Below, one piece after another: positions 17,576 through 25,080 of a stretch of 64,000 nt of DNA; the first letter of the stretch is position 1, and every line of letters starts with the position of its first letter. The notes under the pieces are model-generated. The model did not search any database and was not told where the DNA came from. It saw only the letters and a program-made list of their open reading frames with translations. The position numbers and the translations under genes were made by a program. Origin of the DNA: Candidatus Gastranaerophilales bacterium (GTDB taxonomy: Bacteria > Cyanobacteriota > Vampirovibrionia > Gastranaerophilales > Gastranaerophilaceae); NCBI GenBank assembly GCA_947625495.1, contig CANQOQ010000003.1, positions 62,001 through 126,000 of the forward strand, in the 5' to 3' direction.

Positions 17576-18310
17576 TTATCTTGCAACAGTTCCCCTGTGT
17601 GCCATATAATTTTCATACATTTGATAGCTTGAAAAAGAAATGTAGTCTTTTTTTGGAATTTCATAAATGCCGATTTTTTTATTGTTTAAAATCATTTCAT
17701 TAAAAGTTGAACTTATATAATACTGTCCATTGGTATTTACGTCTTTTTCAATAACACAAAAAGCGGCACTTACGAAATCAGAACCTTTTTTAAAATAGCA
17801 GCAGCCTGTTGAAGCCAAATTTGAAATTGGTCTTTTTTCACTTGTCTGGACAACATAATCATTTTTATCCAACAAGACCGAGCTGTATTTAGGATGAATT
17901 GCTTTAAAAATAACTATTCCGCCATCTAGCTTGCGTTGTTTAAAATCATTAAGAGCCGGGGCAATATCCGTTTTTATAAGTTGATCACCGTTTAAAATTA
18001 ATAATTCATCGTCATTATTAATATCATCAATCGCAAACAATGCAGTGCAAATAGCACCTTTTGTGTCGCCTTGAGTTTCTATAACTTTTATTTGAGGGGA
18101 CATTATCTTTAATGTGTCGCCTAAATAATACTTTTGCTGGTCTTCTTTTCTTATAATACAAGTGATTTTATTGCTGATATTGTTTAGAGAATCAATAATT
18201 CTTTGAATTAAAGGTTTATTTTGTATTTCAATTAAATATCTGGGGTATAAAAATCCTTTTTGTTCAAAATCCTTTGAATTTCCCGCCATTAAAATTATAA
18301 TATTCATCAT
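17576..18310 (-). CDS. divergent nucleotidyltransferase paralogue
   Basis: 244 residues with the same fold and layout as the next gene (16830-17558): 'LNGDQLIKTD' for the metal site, 'STGCCYFKKGSDFV' against 'TVGIYYFKHGCDFV', and a similar C-terminal strand. The N-terminal glycine signature is degraded, 'LMAGNSKDFEQKGFLYPRYL', lacking the usual G-x-G-[ST]-R. It may be a non-catalytic partner, or may use a different donor. It overlaps the HAD gene by 4 bases. Confidence 0.7.
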   Translation of the reverse strand: MMNIIILMAGNSKDFEQKGFLYPRYLIEIQNKPLIQRIIDSLNNISNKITCIIRKEDQQKYYLGDTLKIMSPQIKVIETQGDTKGAICTALFAIDDINNDDELLILNGDQLIKTDIAPALNDFKQRKLDGGIVIFKAIHPKYSSVLLDKNDYVVQTSEKRPISNLASTGCCYFKKGSDFVSAAFCVIEKDVNTNGQYYISSTFNEMILNNKKIGIYEIPKKDYISFSSYQMYENYMAHRGTVAR

Positions 18311-18957
18311 CTTACCCCTATATAGCTTTTAGCGCCTTCAATTTCATTTATACGATTTTTTATATTTTGATAAGTCACATCATATACCGTTTGAACCTTT
18401 AATAAATTAGCTCCGCTTGCCAAAGCTGCTTTTATGCCGTTTTGATTATCTTCAATAATAAGGCATTCATCGGGGTTGTAGCCGAATCTTTTTATTGCGG
18501 TTTGATAAATTTCTGGATCGGGCTTAGGTTTAACCACATCTTGATTAGATAAAGTAAAATCCAGATATTTAACTAAATCTGCTTTTTCCATCATCATATC
18601 AATAGTAATTCTGACTGAATTTGAAGCAAGTGCCAAGCCGTAGCCTTCATTTTTTAATTTAGCAAGAGCATATTGATGATGAAACATGGGTTTACACTTC
18701 ATATAAACATGTTCCATTGTATAAATTTGTTTCATGTAATTTATGAACTTATGCAGACCTTTAGGTAATCCTTTTTCAATAGAAAGCATTTCAAGCTTTT
18801 TTCTTGTCGGAAGTCCGTCAAATGTTACAAGATGATCATATCGGCTTATATTATAGCCAAACAAATTTAATGCCTGATTAAGTGCTTCATAGTGCCAGTC
18901 TTTAGCATCAATTAAAACTCCATCCATGTCAAAAATAACTGCTTTAATTTTACTCAT
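18307..18957 (-). CDS. HAD-superfamily hydrolase (phosphatase/phosphoglucomutase-like)
   Basis: 216 residues. Motif I is 'FDMDGVLIDAKDWHYEAL' with both Asp residues. Motif II lies in 'LALASNSVR', a Lys in 'KPKPDPEIY', and motif IV in 'CLIIEDNQNGIKAA'. The cap is of the beta-phosphoglucomutase type. It overlaps the phosphodiesterase gene upstream by 8 bases and the nucleotidyltransferase downstream by 4, so its translation depends on the operon. A likely task is removing or moving a phosphate on a sugar or polyol before nucleotidyl transfer (inference). Confidence 0.85.
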   Translation of the reverse strand: MSKIKAVIFDMDGVLIDAKDWHYEALNQALNLFGYNISRYDHLVTFDGLPTRKKLEMLSIEKGLPKGLHKFINYMKQIYTMEHVYMKCKPMFHHQYALAKLKNEGYGLALASNSVRITIDMMMEKADLVKYLDFTLSNQDVVKPKPDPEIYQTAIKRFGYNPDECLIIEDNQNGIKAALASGANLLKVQTVYDVTYQNIKNRINEIEGAKSYIGVR

Positions 18958-19619
18958 TAAAATACCTCAAAGCTTCCATAGGATAATCCGTACAAATCAT
19001 TATGCCTTTAATATCTTTATACCTTTGCCAAACATTTTTATATTCTCTTTTGTGAAGGTCAGGAGATACTATGCAGACTTTTTTATTTTTATTTAATAAA
19101 TTTTCTATATCTTTTTTATAAAACCAATCGGAATTAAAACTATCAAGCCAAATGCCCTTGGTCTCTTCAAGTAATATCGGATTTTTTATAATATCGCTAA
19201 TTCCGCTGTAAAAATTCAACCCCAATTTGTGTTGATAAATCATTTCAGGGATTGACATATCAAAAGTAAAATAGTTAGTGCAATTATATTTATTTAACAG
19301 TCTTTTTATCTCATCAGCAAGCCCATCTGCTTTAATATTAAGCGCTAACGGGGGGGGGGAATTTTCTTCCGTCAAAAAGTTTCAAAAGCTCTTCAAAAGT
19401 CATTTCATCACCCTTTGGCATGTTATGAGAAATTACAATAGTTCCTTTTATATCTCTTAAATCCGTTTCGATACCAAAACCACTATCAAAAGCTCGTTCA
19501 AAAGCAGTTTTTGTATTTTTCTCTGATTCTTTCAACCAATACCCGCGATGTGCAAATATTTCGATTTTGTTAATTGCACTACTGTCATAAGCCTGTTGTA
19601 AATATAGACTGGATTTCAT
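18950..19619 (-). pseudogene. phase-variable glycerophosphodiester phosphodiesterase-like gene (frame OFF)
   Basis: The frame starts at 19619 and carries the GDPD active-site set: 'AHRGYWLKES', 'FGIETDLRD' and the second His in 'VISHNMPKG'. At 'FDGRKFPPP' it enters a run of ten C (coding strand) and stops 5 codons later at 19338. The other half continues in another frame ('LALNIKADGLADEIKRLLNK') to 18950. The total length of 670 bases becomes divisible by three if one base is lost, so a tract of 9 (or 12) gives a 222-residue protein. As sequenced it is OFF. It heads the HAD-nucleotidyltransferase-cupin operon. A sequencing slip in the tract is the alternative. Confidence 0.75.
19350..19359. 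repeat. homopolymer tract, 10 G (coding-strand C), contingency locus 1
   Basis: A run of ten G in an AT-rich genome, inside the phosphodiesterase gene. The tract splits a frame whose two parts are both clearly GDPD-like. This is the hallmark of slipped-strand phase variation. Confidence 0.8.
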
Positions 19620-19860
19620 AACTTACTATACTTCCTGAAAATATTCTTATTAACATCGCATCTTTTTAGAGAATTGTATATAATAGATTTTGAACCCCTG
19701 AAATTATTGTATCACGAACATATTAAAATTTTATTTATATTAAAAATTGTAATAAAATCGTTTGTTAATTAAAAATTTATCCGTAACTTGAAAATACACC
19801 ATATTTAACTTAGCATAAAATAAAAGCTAATAAACATTAAAATAATTTTAAGGGGAAACA

Positions 19861-20511
19861 ATGAAAAAAGTAATTATAGTTAACGGAAGTCCGAGGAAAA
19901 ATTGGAATACTTATAAAATGTGTGAAAGCTTTGCTAATGGTGTTAAAATGGCAAGCGGCGAAGCTGAGATTATAAACCTGTATGATGTTGATTTTAAGGG
20001 CTGCAGAAGCTGTTTCGCCTGTAAATTAAAAGGAGGTAAAAGCTTTGGCAGATGTGCATATCCTGACGGATTAACTCCGATATTAGATAAAATCGCCAAC
20101 GCTGACGGTCTTGTTGTTGCAAGCCCTATATATTGTTCCGATGTAACGGGTGTAACAAGATGCTTTATAGAACGCTTGACTTTCCCCTTCTTTGAATATA
20201 AAGAAGGTTATCCTTCAATTGCTCCTAAAAGACTTAAAACCGCAATGATTTATACAATGAATGTATCAGAAACTCTTTCAAATCAAATGTATCCTGATAT
20301 GTTTGATAAAACAGAATTTATGATAGCAACCGTATTTGAAAAACCCGTCAGAATTTTTGCTTATGACACATATCAATTTTCTGATTATGATAAGTTTGTA
20401 GTTGAAACTTTTGATAAAAATGAAAAACTCAAACACAAAGAAGAACAGTTCCCCAAAGACCTTCAAAAGGCATTTGAAGCAGGAAAAAATATGATTGAAA
20501 ATATTAATTAA
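19861..20511 (+). CDS. flavodoxin-like NAD(P)H:FMN reductase
   Basis: 216 residues, cytoplasmic. The FMN phosphate loop is 'IVNGSPRKNWNTYKM', and the Cys-rich segment 'GCRSCFACKLKGGKSFGRC' matches the iron-sulfur-flavoprotein/Isf group. 'ASPIYCSDVTG' is the flavin-ring contact. It has its own ribosome site (AAGGGG) and lies alone between two minus-strand glycan operons. In the Campylobacter order a kinase gene (Cj1415-like) would be expected near here; this gene is not such a kinase. The 241 bases before it hold promoter-like AT-rich DNA only. Confidence 0.85.
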   Translation: MKKVIIVNGSPRKNWNTYKMCESFANGVKMASGEAEIINLYDVDFKGCRSCFACKLKGGKSFGRCAYPDGLTPILDKIANADGLVVASPIYCSDVTGVTRCFIERLTFPFFEYKEGYPSIAPKRLKTAMIYTMNVSETLSNQMYPDMFDKTEFMIATVFEKPVRIFAYDTYQFSDYDKFVVETFDKNEKLKHKEEQFPKDLQKAFEAGKNMIENIN

Positions 20512-20533
20512 ATAAATCCGAAACAAGTTTTGT

Positions 20534-21310
20534 TTAATGTTTTACAATATTAAAATTTTTATCTATTACCCCGTTTTTTAGGGCATCTGACAGTATTTCA
20601 TAATCTTTGTCCGTATCAAATTCGAGCCAATTTGAAGTTATTATAATAGGAGTTACTTGTATACCGTCAGATATTATTTTATTAAGGATATCGGTCATAT
20701 ATCCCTGCTCAAAACTTTTACCCGATTGCTCCCACATTTTTCCCATATGATTTTTATAAGTATTAATAAAGGTTTTAATACCGTTTAATAAAAGTTTTAT
20801 AATCCCTACATATCTGTAATCAAGATTATCAGAGGAAGTAACTTCTTTCCCCAGCTCTATTATTTTCCCCTCTTTAACCGTTAAACTTTCTAAGTCATAA
20901 TCTGTAGTATTATATCTTAATTTCCACAAGAATTTCCAGTTATTATCCACAACAACACCAATATCTGAGCGATTATTAATACACATATCCACAACTTTTT
21001 TTGTGTAAAGAATATCAGAATAGCAAATTAAAACATCATCATCCAAAAATTCTTTAGCACACATTAAAGTTTCTATCATATTAGTAGTATCAAATTTTTT
21101 GTTATGATAATATTTAATTCCGTTATAATTAATTTTATCAGCCTTATAACCCGTTACAATTGCAATATCATAAATTCCTGCGCTTTTTAATGTTTCAATT
21201 TGCCTTTCTATAAGAGTTTTTCCGTTTAAATTAAGCATACCTTTGGGTAAATTTTCAGTATATTTCCCCATTCTTGTTCCTTTACCTGCAGCAAGTATAA
21301 TCGCTTTCAT
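20534..21310 (-). CDS. nucleotidyltransferase, Cj1416-like (CTP:phosphoglutamine cytidylyltransferase candidate)
   Basis: 258 residues. The N-terminus 'IILAAGKGTRMGKYTENLPK' is the full signature of LicC-type cytidylyltransferases. It is followed by 'GKTLIERQIETLK' and the metal-binding Asp in 'LICYSDILYT'. Late 'WLEFDTDKDYEI' resembles phosphocholine/phosphonate cytidylyltransferases. In C. jejuni, Cj1416 makes CDP-L-glutamine from CTP and L-glutamine phosphate. Here the gene is third in the operon after a Cj1418-like and a Cj1417-like gene, as in Campylobacter. Its start overlaps the gene upstream by 29 bases. The assignment rests on context as much as on sequence. Confidence 0.65.
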   Translation of the reverse strand: MKAIILAAGKGTRMGKYTENLPKGMLNLNGKTLIERQIETLKSAGIYDIAIVTGYKADKINYNGIKYYHNKKFDTTNMIETLMCAKEFLDDDVLICYSDILYTKKVVDMCINNRSDIGVVVDNNWKFLWKLRYNTTDYDLESLTVKEGKIIELGKEVTSSDNLDYRYVGIIKLLLNGIKTFINTYKNHMGKMWEQSGKSFEQGYMTDILNKIISDGIQVTPIIITSNWLEFDTDKDYEILSDALKNGVIDKNFNIVKH

Positions 21311-21923
21311 TTATTTCTCCGTTCGTATTTATAAAATTTTTAATTAGCTGCTCAGAAAAAATACGAGAAGCTTCATCGTTAAATTTTCTTTCAGGATGCC
21401 ATTGAATTCCTAAAATTTTCATTTTGCCGGAATAAAATGCTTCAATTACATCATTTTCTTTATCTATAGCTAAAACATTAAGTCCTAAAGCCAAATCATT
21501 TTTGAGAATACCGTCATTATGATAATTATTAACGCATATTACTTTATTATTAATATAAACTTCGTGGTCAACTCCGATTACCCTTTTTATTTTTAAATTA
21601 TTAAGAGATGATAATTTCCCGCCTAAAAGCAGATTAACATATTGCATTCCTCTGCAAACGGCAATTATTGGGATTTTATTTTTAACTGCGGCATTAAACA
21701 ATTCCGCTTCAACTAAATCCCTTTCTTGCTGTTCTTTATATATATTTCCCCCGCCCGTTAAAATTAATATATCGGCATTAAATAAATCTGCCTTTTGAAA
21801 GTTTGAAACAGGAATTAATTTTACTCCCAGATTGTTGTAAAAATTTATATAATCTTTTTCAAGCGAATCACAAGAAGCACCGTATGAATTAACTGTTTGT
21901 CTTTGAGTTATTATACCAAGCAA
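21282..21923 (-). CDS. class I glutamine amidotransferase-type hydrolase, Cj1417-like
   Basis: 213 residues of the peptidase C26/gamma-glutamyl hydrolase fold. The nucleophile is the Cys in 'IIAVCRGMQYVNLLLGGKL', and the His-Glu pair lies in 'GIQWHPERKF'. The 'GGGNIYKEQQERDLVEAEL' segment is typical of the family. Cj1417 of C. jejuni hydrolyses CDP-L-glutamine to cytidine diphosphoramidate and glutamate. The position between the kinase (13-base overlap) and the cytidylyltransferase (29-base overlap) is the same as in Campylobacter. Alternative: a general gamma-glutamyl hydrolase such as PuuD. Confidence 0.7.
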   Translation of the reverse strand: MLGIITQRQTVNSYGASCDSLEKDYINFYNNLGVKLIPVSNFQKADLFNADILILTGGGNIYKEQQERDLVEAELFNAAVKNKIPIIAVCRGMQYVNLLLGGKLSSLNNLKIKRVIGVDHEVYINNKVICVNNYHNDGILKNDLALGLNVLAIDKENDVIEAFYSGKMKILGIQWHPERKFNDEASRIFSEQLIKNFINTNGEINESDYTCCR

Positions 21924-24718
21924 ATTTCTTTATCTCCGTTTTCAATTTTACCTGATTTACAATTAATAACTGCCGATTTAAAATGTGAAACTTTTGAATA
22001 AATCTGTTCCCCGACTCCTATAGCGGCAGGCAAACCGAATTCCGAACACCTTATTGCCATATGAGATGCTACTCCGCCATATTTTGTTACCAAGCCTTTT
22101 ATGTTTTTGGTAAATATCCAATCATAACCGGGATCTGCTTTATCTATTAAAACTATTTTCCCCGAAACATCGGCATTTTTATTATTTTCTAAATTAATTA
22201 TTTCGCCCGTGATAATTTTATCCGAAATAAAGTTTGGTTTTGCCTGTTCAAATTTTATAAAAGAAAAACTGTTTTCATCCAGAATAACTTCGGGAAGTTC
22301 AATCTGCGAATTTAATTCCCAAATTTCTTTTCTTCCTTTTATTATGGTAGTTAAAAAATCTTTTAAATCCCACTCATTTTTATATAAATTTGCGGCATAT
22401 ATATCATTAACGGTTAAGAAAGCAAAGTCGCTGCGGCTAAATCCCATTATATTACCTATTTTTGCCAGAATTTCTATTGCAAGCGAAAGTGATTTTGTAA
22501 ATTCAAATTTAAAATATTCCCTTTGTTCAAAAGCGGTTCTTAAAAATTTTACGAAATTATCACATTTTAAATTTAATTGTGCCAAAGGAACTTCAAATAA
22601 TTCTTCATCAATATTTTCGTTAACATTACAATTATTTGATGAAATATTATTAATTTTATATTTTTTTTCAAACTTCATATCGGAATAAACGGGAGTTGTT
22701 ATATCATAAGTCCCTGCTCTTAAATGACCGTATTTTAAATTGAATTCTTTTAAAGAAAGTTTATTACATAAATACAGGTCAAAATCTTTTGCAAATTTTC
22801 CTGCCACTGTATCAATACTGAGCATAAATTTTTCCATTTTATCAAAAGAAATATATGACTTAGCAACAAGAGTTCTGCAAAAGGCCTTAGCTATAAAAGC
22901 ATATCTTGCCTGTCTTGAAAACTGCGGAGTAGCGTTTATTTTTATATTGGAAATCAGAAGCTTAAAGCAGTCATTTAATTGTTTTACCGTTAATTTCTCA
23001 TTTCTCAGCTCACTTTGAACTCTTTTTCTTATTATTTCAAGGTCGGTTAAACTTTTTAAGTCATCTTGCAAAACATCAAAATATTCATTTAATGCCTTTT
23101 GTGTTAATTTATACAGTGATGATTTTATTTCTTCAATTTCTTTTTGATTAAAACCGTTATCAAGTAATTCCTTCAGCTTATCATCAGTTTCAAAATCCAA
23201 ACAGCTCAATGTTATTTCAAATTCTATCTTGTCATGAAGTTTTAAATTATTTTTCAATTTTGTTTTGTAAAAATTAACCAATTTGTTTGTTAGTTTTTCA
23301 CTTACGGAATCAGGAATTAATGAGCGGAATGAATAATCTATGGAAATATAAGGTTTATTGGCAAATCTTCGCATTAAATTATGATTAACTTCTTTATAGC
23401 CCATTGGTACCAAACCCTCATTCCAAGGTCTTGAAGTTATAATTTCTTTATATAAAGAATAATCAAGGTTCTTAGGGTTAGAGCCGATAATTTCCGCAGG
23501 ATTCCAAAACGCCATATCCGAATACATCATTGGTTCATCAGAATAAACATTTAATAATTTTAAATACTTATTTTTTGCATTATCAACCAATTCATATAAA
23601 ATTTCTTCATTTATGTCTTTCTTATATTTATAGTTTGCAGCTAAAGGTCTGACTTGGAAGATAACTACTTTACCGTCATTTTTTATTGCAAATTCAATAT
23701 CAAGAATTATATCCGTTAAAATATCTTCTATTTCTTTAACCGATATAATTAATGGTTTCCATTCTTTCTGTATTTTATCAACCGGACTGTTTCGGAGAAT
23801 TCTTATGGTCTTACTTGCACCTCCCGAGGTAACGGAATCGGTTGAGCCGTTATCATCATAGTTTATTAAATAGTAAGGACGATTTTCCTGAATATCCCTT
23901 GTAAATATTACACCCGAGTATTTTATATTTTCGGTTTGTTTTTGTATTAATATTTGTTCATCGGATTTATTCATGCCCGAAACTTTTTTATAAGAAGCGG
24001 CAACGGAATAAATCGCATTTTCCGTTTCAATTTTACTGGTTGAATCTACATTTAAAATACTTTCAAAACATCCGGCATTAGAGCTGTTAAATCCGTCTTC
24101 CATTGAGCAAGAGCTTCTTACCACTATTTTTGAGCCTTTAAATTTATTTTTTATTTTTTCAAATATTATAGATTTATTTTTATTGAATTCCGACTCCGTT
24201 ACAACTAAAATATCTTCAATTCTGGATTTTTTTAATTTATCCTTTAAATTCAGCAAAGTATTGGCTTTTGTTGAAATAATATCATTTCTTTTTAAAGATA
24301 TATCATTAGTCTCTTTTAACCTGCGATATATATTCTCGGGTGATAATTTTTTGTAATAAGGAATAATTACAATTTTACAATTAACGGATTTTAAAAATTC
24401 ATCCGTAGGCAGAATTTTCCAATGAGAGCCTCTATACAATGTAATTTGTGCTTGGGGATATTTTTCGTGTATTTTTTTCAAATTATTTGTAGGGTCAAAT
24501 GTTTCCTGCGGAATAATTTCATCAATAAGATTAAGTGATTTTAACGTTTGATACCTTTCTTCATAGGTTTCAAGCAGCTGACCAAACCATTCTATTATTG
24601 AATCATCTTTTATTAATCCGAATATATGTAAATCAGAATTTTTTTTAGCTTCCTCAAACGCTTTAATGTGACCGACATGAAGTAAATCTACTATACCAAA
24701 ACTATATGAAATGTTCAT
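21911..24718 (-). CDS. HxGH nucleotidyltransferase fused to PEP-synthase-like kinase (Cj1418-like, L-glutamine kinase candidate)
   Basis: 935 residues from the ATG complementary to 24716-24718, chosen for GAAAGG upstream. Residues ~1-135 are a TagD/GCT-type cytidylyltransferase-like domain ('SFGIVDLLHVGHIKAFEEA', later 'LSPENIYRRLKE'). The next ~500 residues are PEP-synthase-like ATP-binding ('VVRSSCSMEDGFNSSNAGC', 'IFQVRPLA'). The C-terminus is the swivelling phosphohistidine domain with 'GGVASHMAIRCSEFGLPAAI'; its His carries the phosphate. C. jejuni Cj1418 has this kinase architecture and phosphorylates L-glutamine amide nitrogen with ATP. The N-terminal fusion is an addition I do not know from Cj1418. 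First gene of a tight three-gene operon. Confidence 0.7.
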   Translation of the reverse strand: MNISYSFGIVDLLHVGHIKAFEEAKKNSDLHIFGLIKDDSIIEWFGQLLETYEERYQTLKSLNLIDEIIPQETFDPTNNLKKIHEKYPQAQITLYRGSHWKILPTDEFLKSVNCKIVIIPYYKKLSPENIYRRLKETNDISLKRNDIISTKANTLLNLKDKLKKSRIEDILVVTESEFNKNKSIIFEKIKNKFKGSKIVVRSSCSMEDGFNSSNAGCFESILNVDSTSKIETENAIYSVAASYKKVSGMNKSDEQILIQKQTENIKYSGVIFTRDIQENRPYYLINYDDNGSTDSVTSGGASKTIRILRNSPVDKIQKEWKPLIISVKEIEDILTDIILDIEFAIKNDGKVVIFQVRPLAANYKYKKDINEEILYELVDNAKNKYLKLLNVYSDEPMMYSDMAFWNPAEIIGSNPKNLDYSLYKEIITSRPWNEGLVPMGYKEVNHNLMRRFANKPYISIDYSFRSLIPDSVSEKLTNKLVNFYKTKLKNNLKLHDKIEFEITLSCLDFETDDKLKELLDNGFNQKEIEEIKSSLYKLTQKALNEYFDVLQDDLKSLTDLEIIRKRVQSELRNEKLTVKQLNDCFKLLISNIKINATPQFSRQARYAFIAKAFCRTLVAKSYISFDKMEKFMLSIDTVAGKFAKDFDLYLCNKLSLKEFNLKYGHLRAGTYDITTPVYSDMKFEKKYKINNISSNNCNVNENIDEELFEVPLAQLNLKCDNFVKFLRTAFEQREYFKFEFTKSLSLAIEILAKIGNIMGFSRSDFAFLTVNDIYAANLYKNEWDLKDFLTTIIKGRKEIWELNSQIELPEVILDENSFSFIKFEQAKPNFISDKIITGEIINLENNKNADVSGKIVLIDKADPGYDWIFTKNIKGLVTKYGGVASHMAIRCSEFGLPAAIGVGEQIYSKVSHFKSAVINCKSGKIENGDKEICLV

Positions 24719-24733
24719 AATAAAACCTTTCAT

Positions 24734-25080
24734 ACAGTTTTTTTATTATTTTACGGGTTATATTATATAAACACAGATTTGAGGGGGGGGGAATTTTTTA
24801 AAATTTTAAAAGCCTCTTTTTCCATAATTATAACTTTAATTAATTCCAGATCTTTATTGCTTAATATGAATTTTATCATAAATTATAATTTAGTGTAAAC
24901 TATGCCAATAATTTTGGTAATTTTGTCAATTTTTGAATCTGTTTATTTGTATAGTTAACAGTTTAAACTTTAAGCAACAACAACTTTTTCTATCTTTAGA
25001 GTGTTTTTAAAATACAAGACTCTTGTAAAATTGCCGTATATAACAAACTAATTTTAAATTTTTAGCCAAAGTAGTTAAAC
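24734..25080. other. intergenic leader region with promoter and possible small ORFs
   Basis: 347 bases between the kinase operon and the M48 gene. On the minus strand a TATAAT (complement of 24882-24887) lies 163 bases upstream of the kinase start, with a poor TTGGCA-like -35 15 bases before it. The leader contains a small open frame from the ATG complementary to 24877-24879 (MIKFILSNKDLELIKVII...) that runs into the homopolymer tract. With 9 C it stops soon after; with 8 C it would run on and stop just inside the start of the kinase gene. No strong ribosome site precedes it, so translation is uncertain. Confidence 0.5.
24783..24791. repeat. homopolymer tract, 9 G (coding-strand C), contingency locus 2
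   Basis: Nine G between the likely promoter and the start of the glutamine-kinase-like gene, about 65 bases upstream of its ATG. The flank (AAATT before the C run on the coding strand) is the same as at tract 1. Length change here could alter the leader reading frame, the RNA structure or ribosome access of the operon. Confidence 0.75.

Noticed and set aside
18950-19375. Separate gene starting with ATG at 19375
   Set aside because: It begins in the wrong frame just before the G tract, has no ribosome site, and continues the phosphodiesterase frame, so it is the second half of one gene.
19861-20511. Flavoprotein gene as part of the phosphoramidate pathway
   Set aside because: It lies on the other strand with its own ribosome site and has no kinase motif; it only occupies the place where a Cj1415-like gene might be expected.
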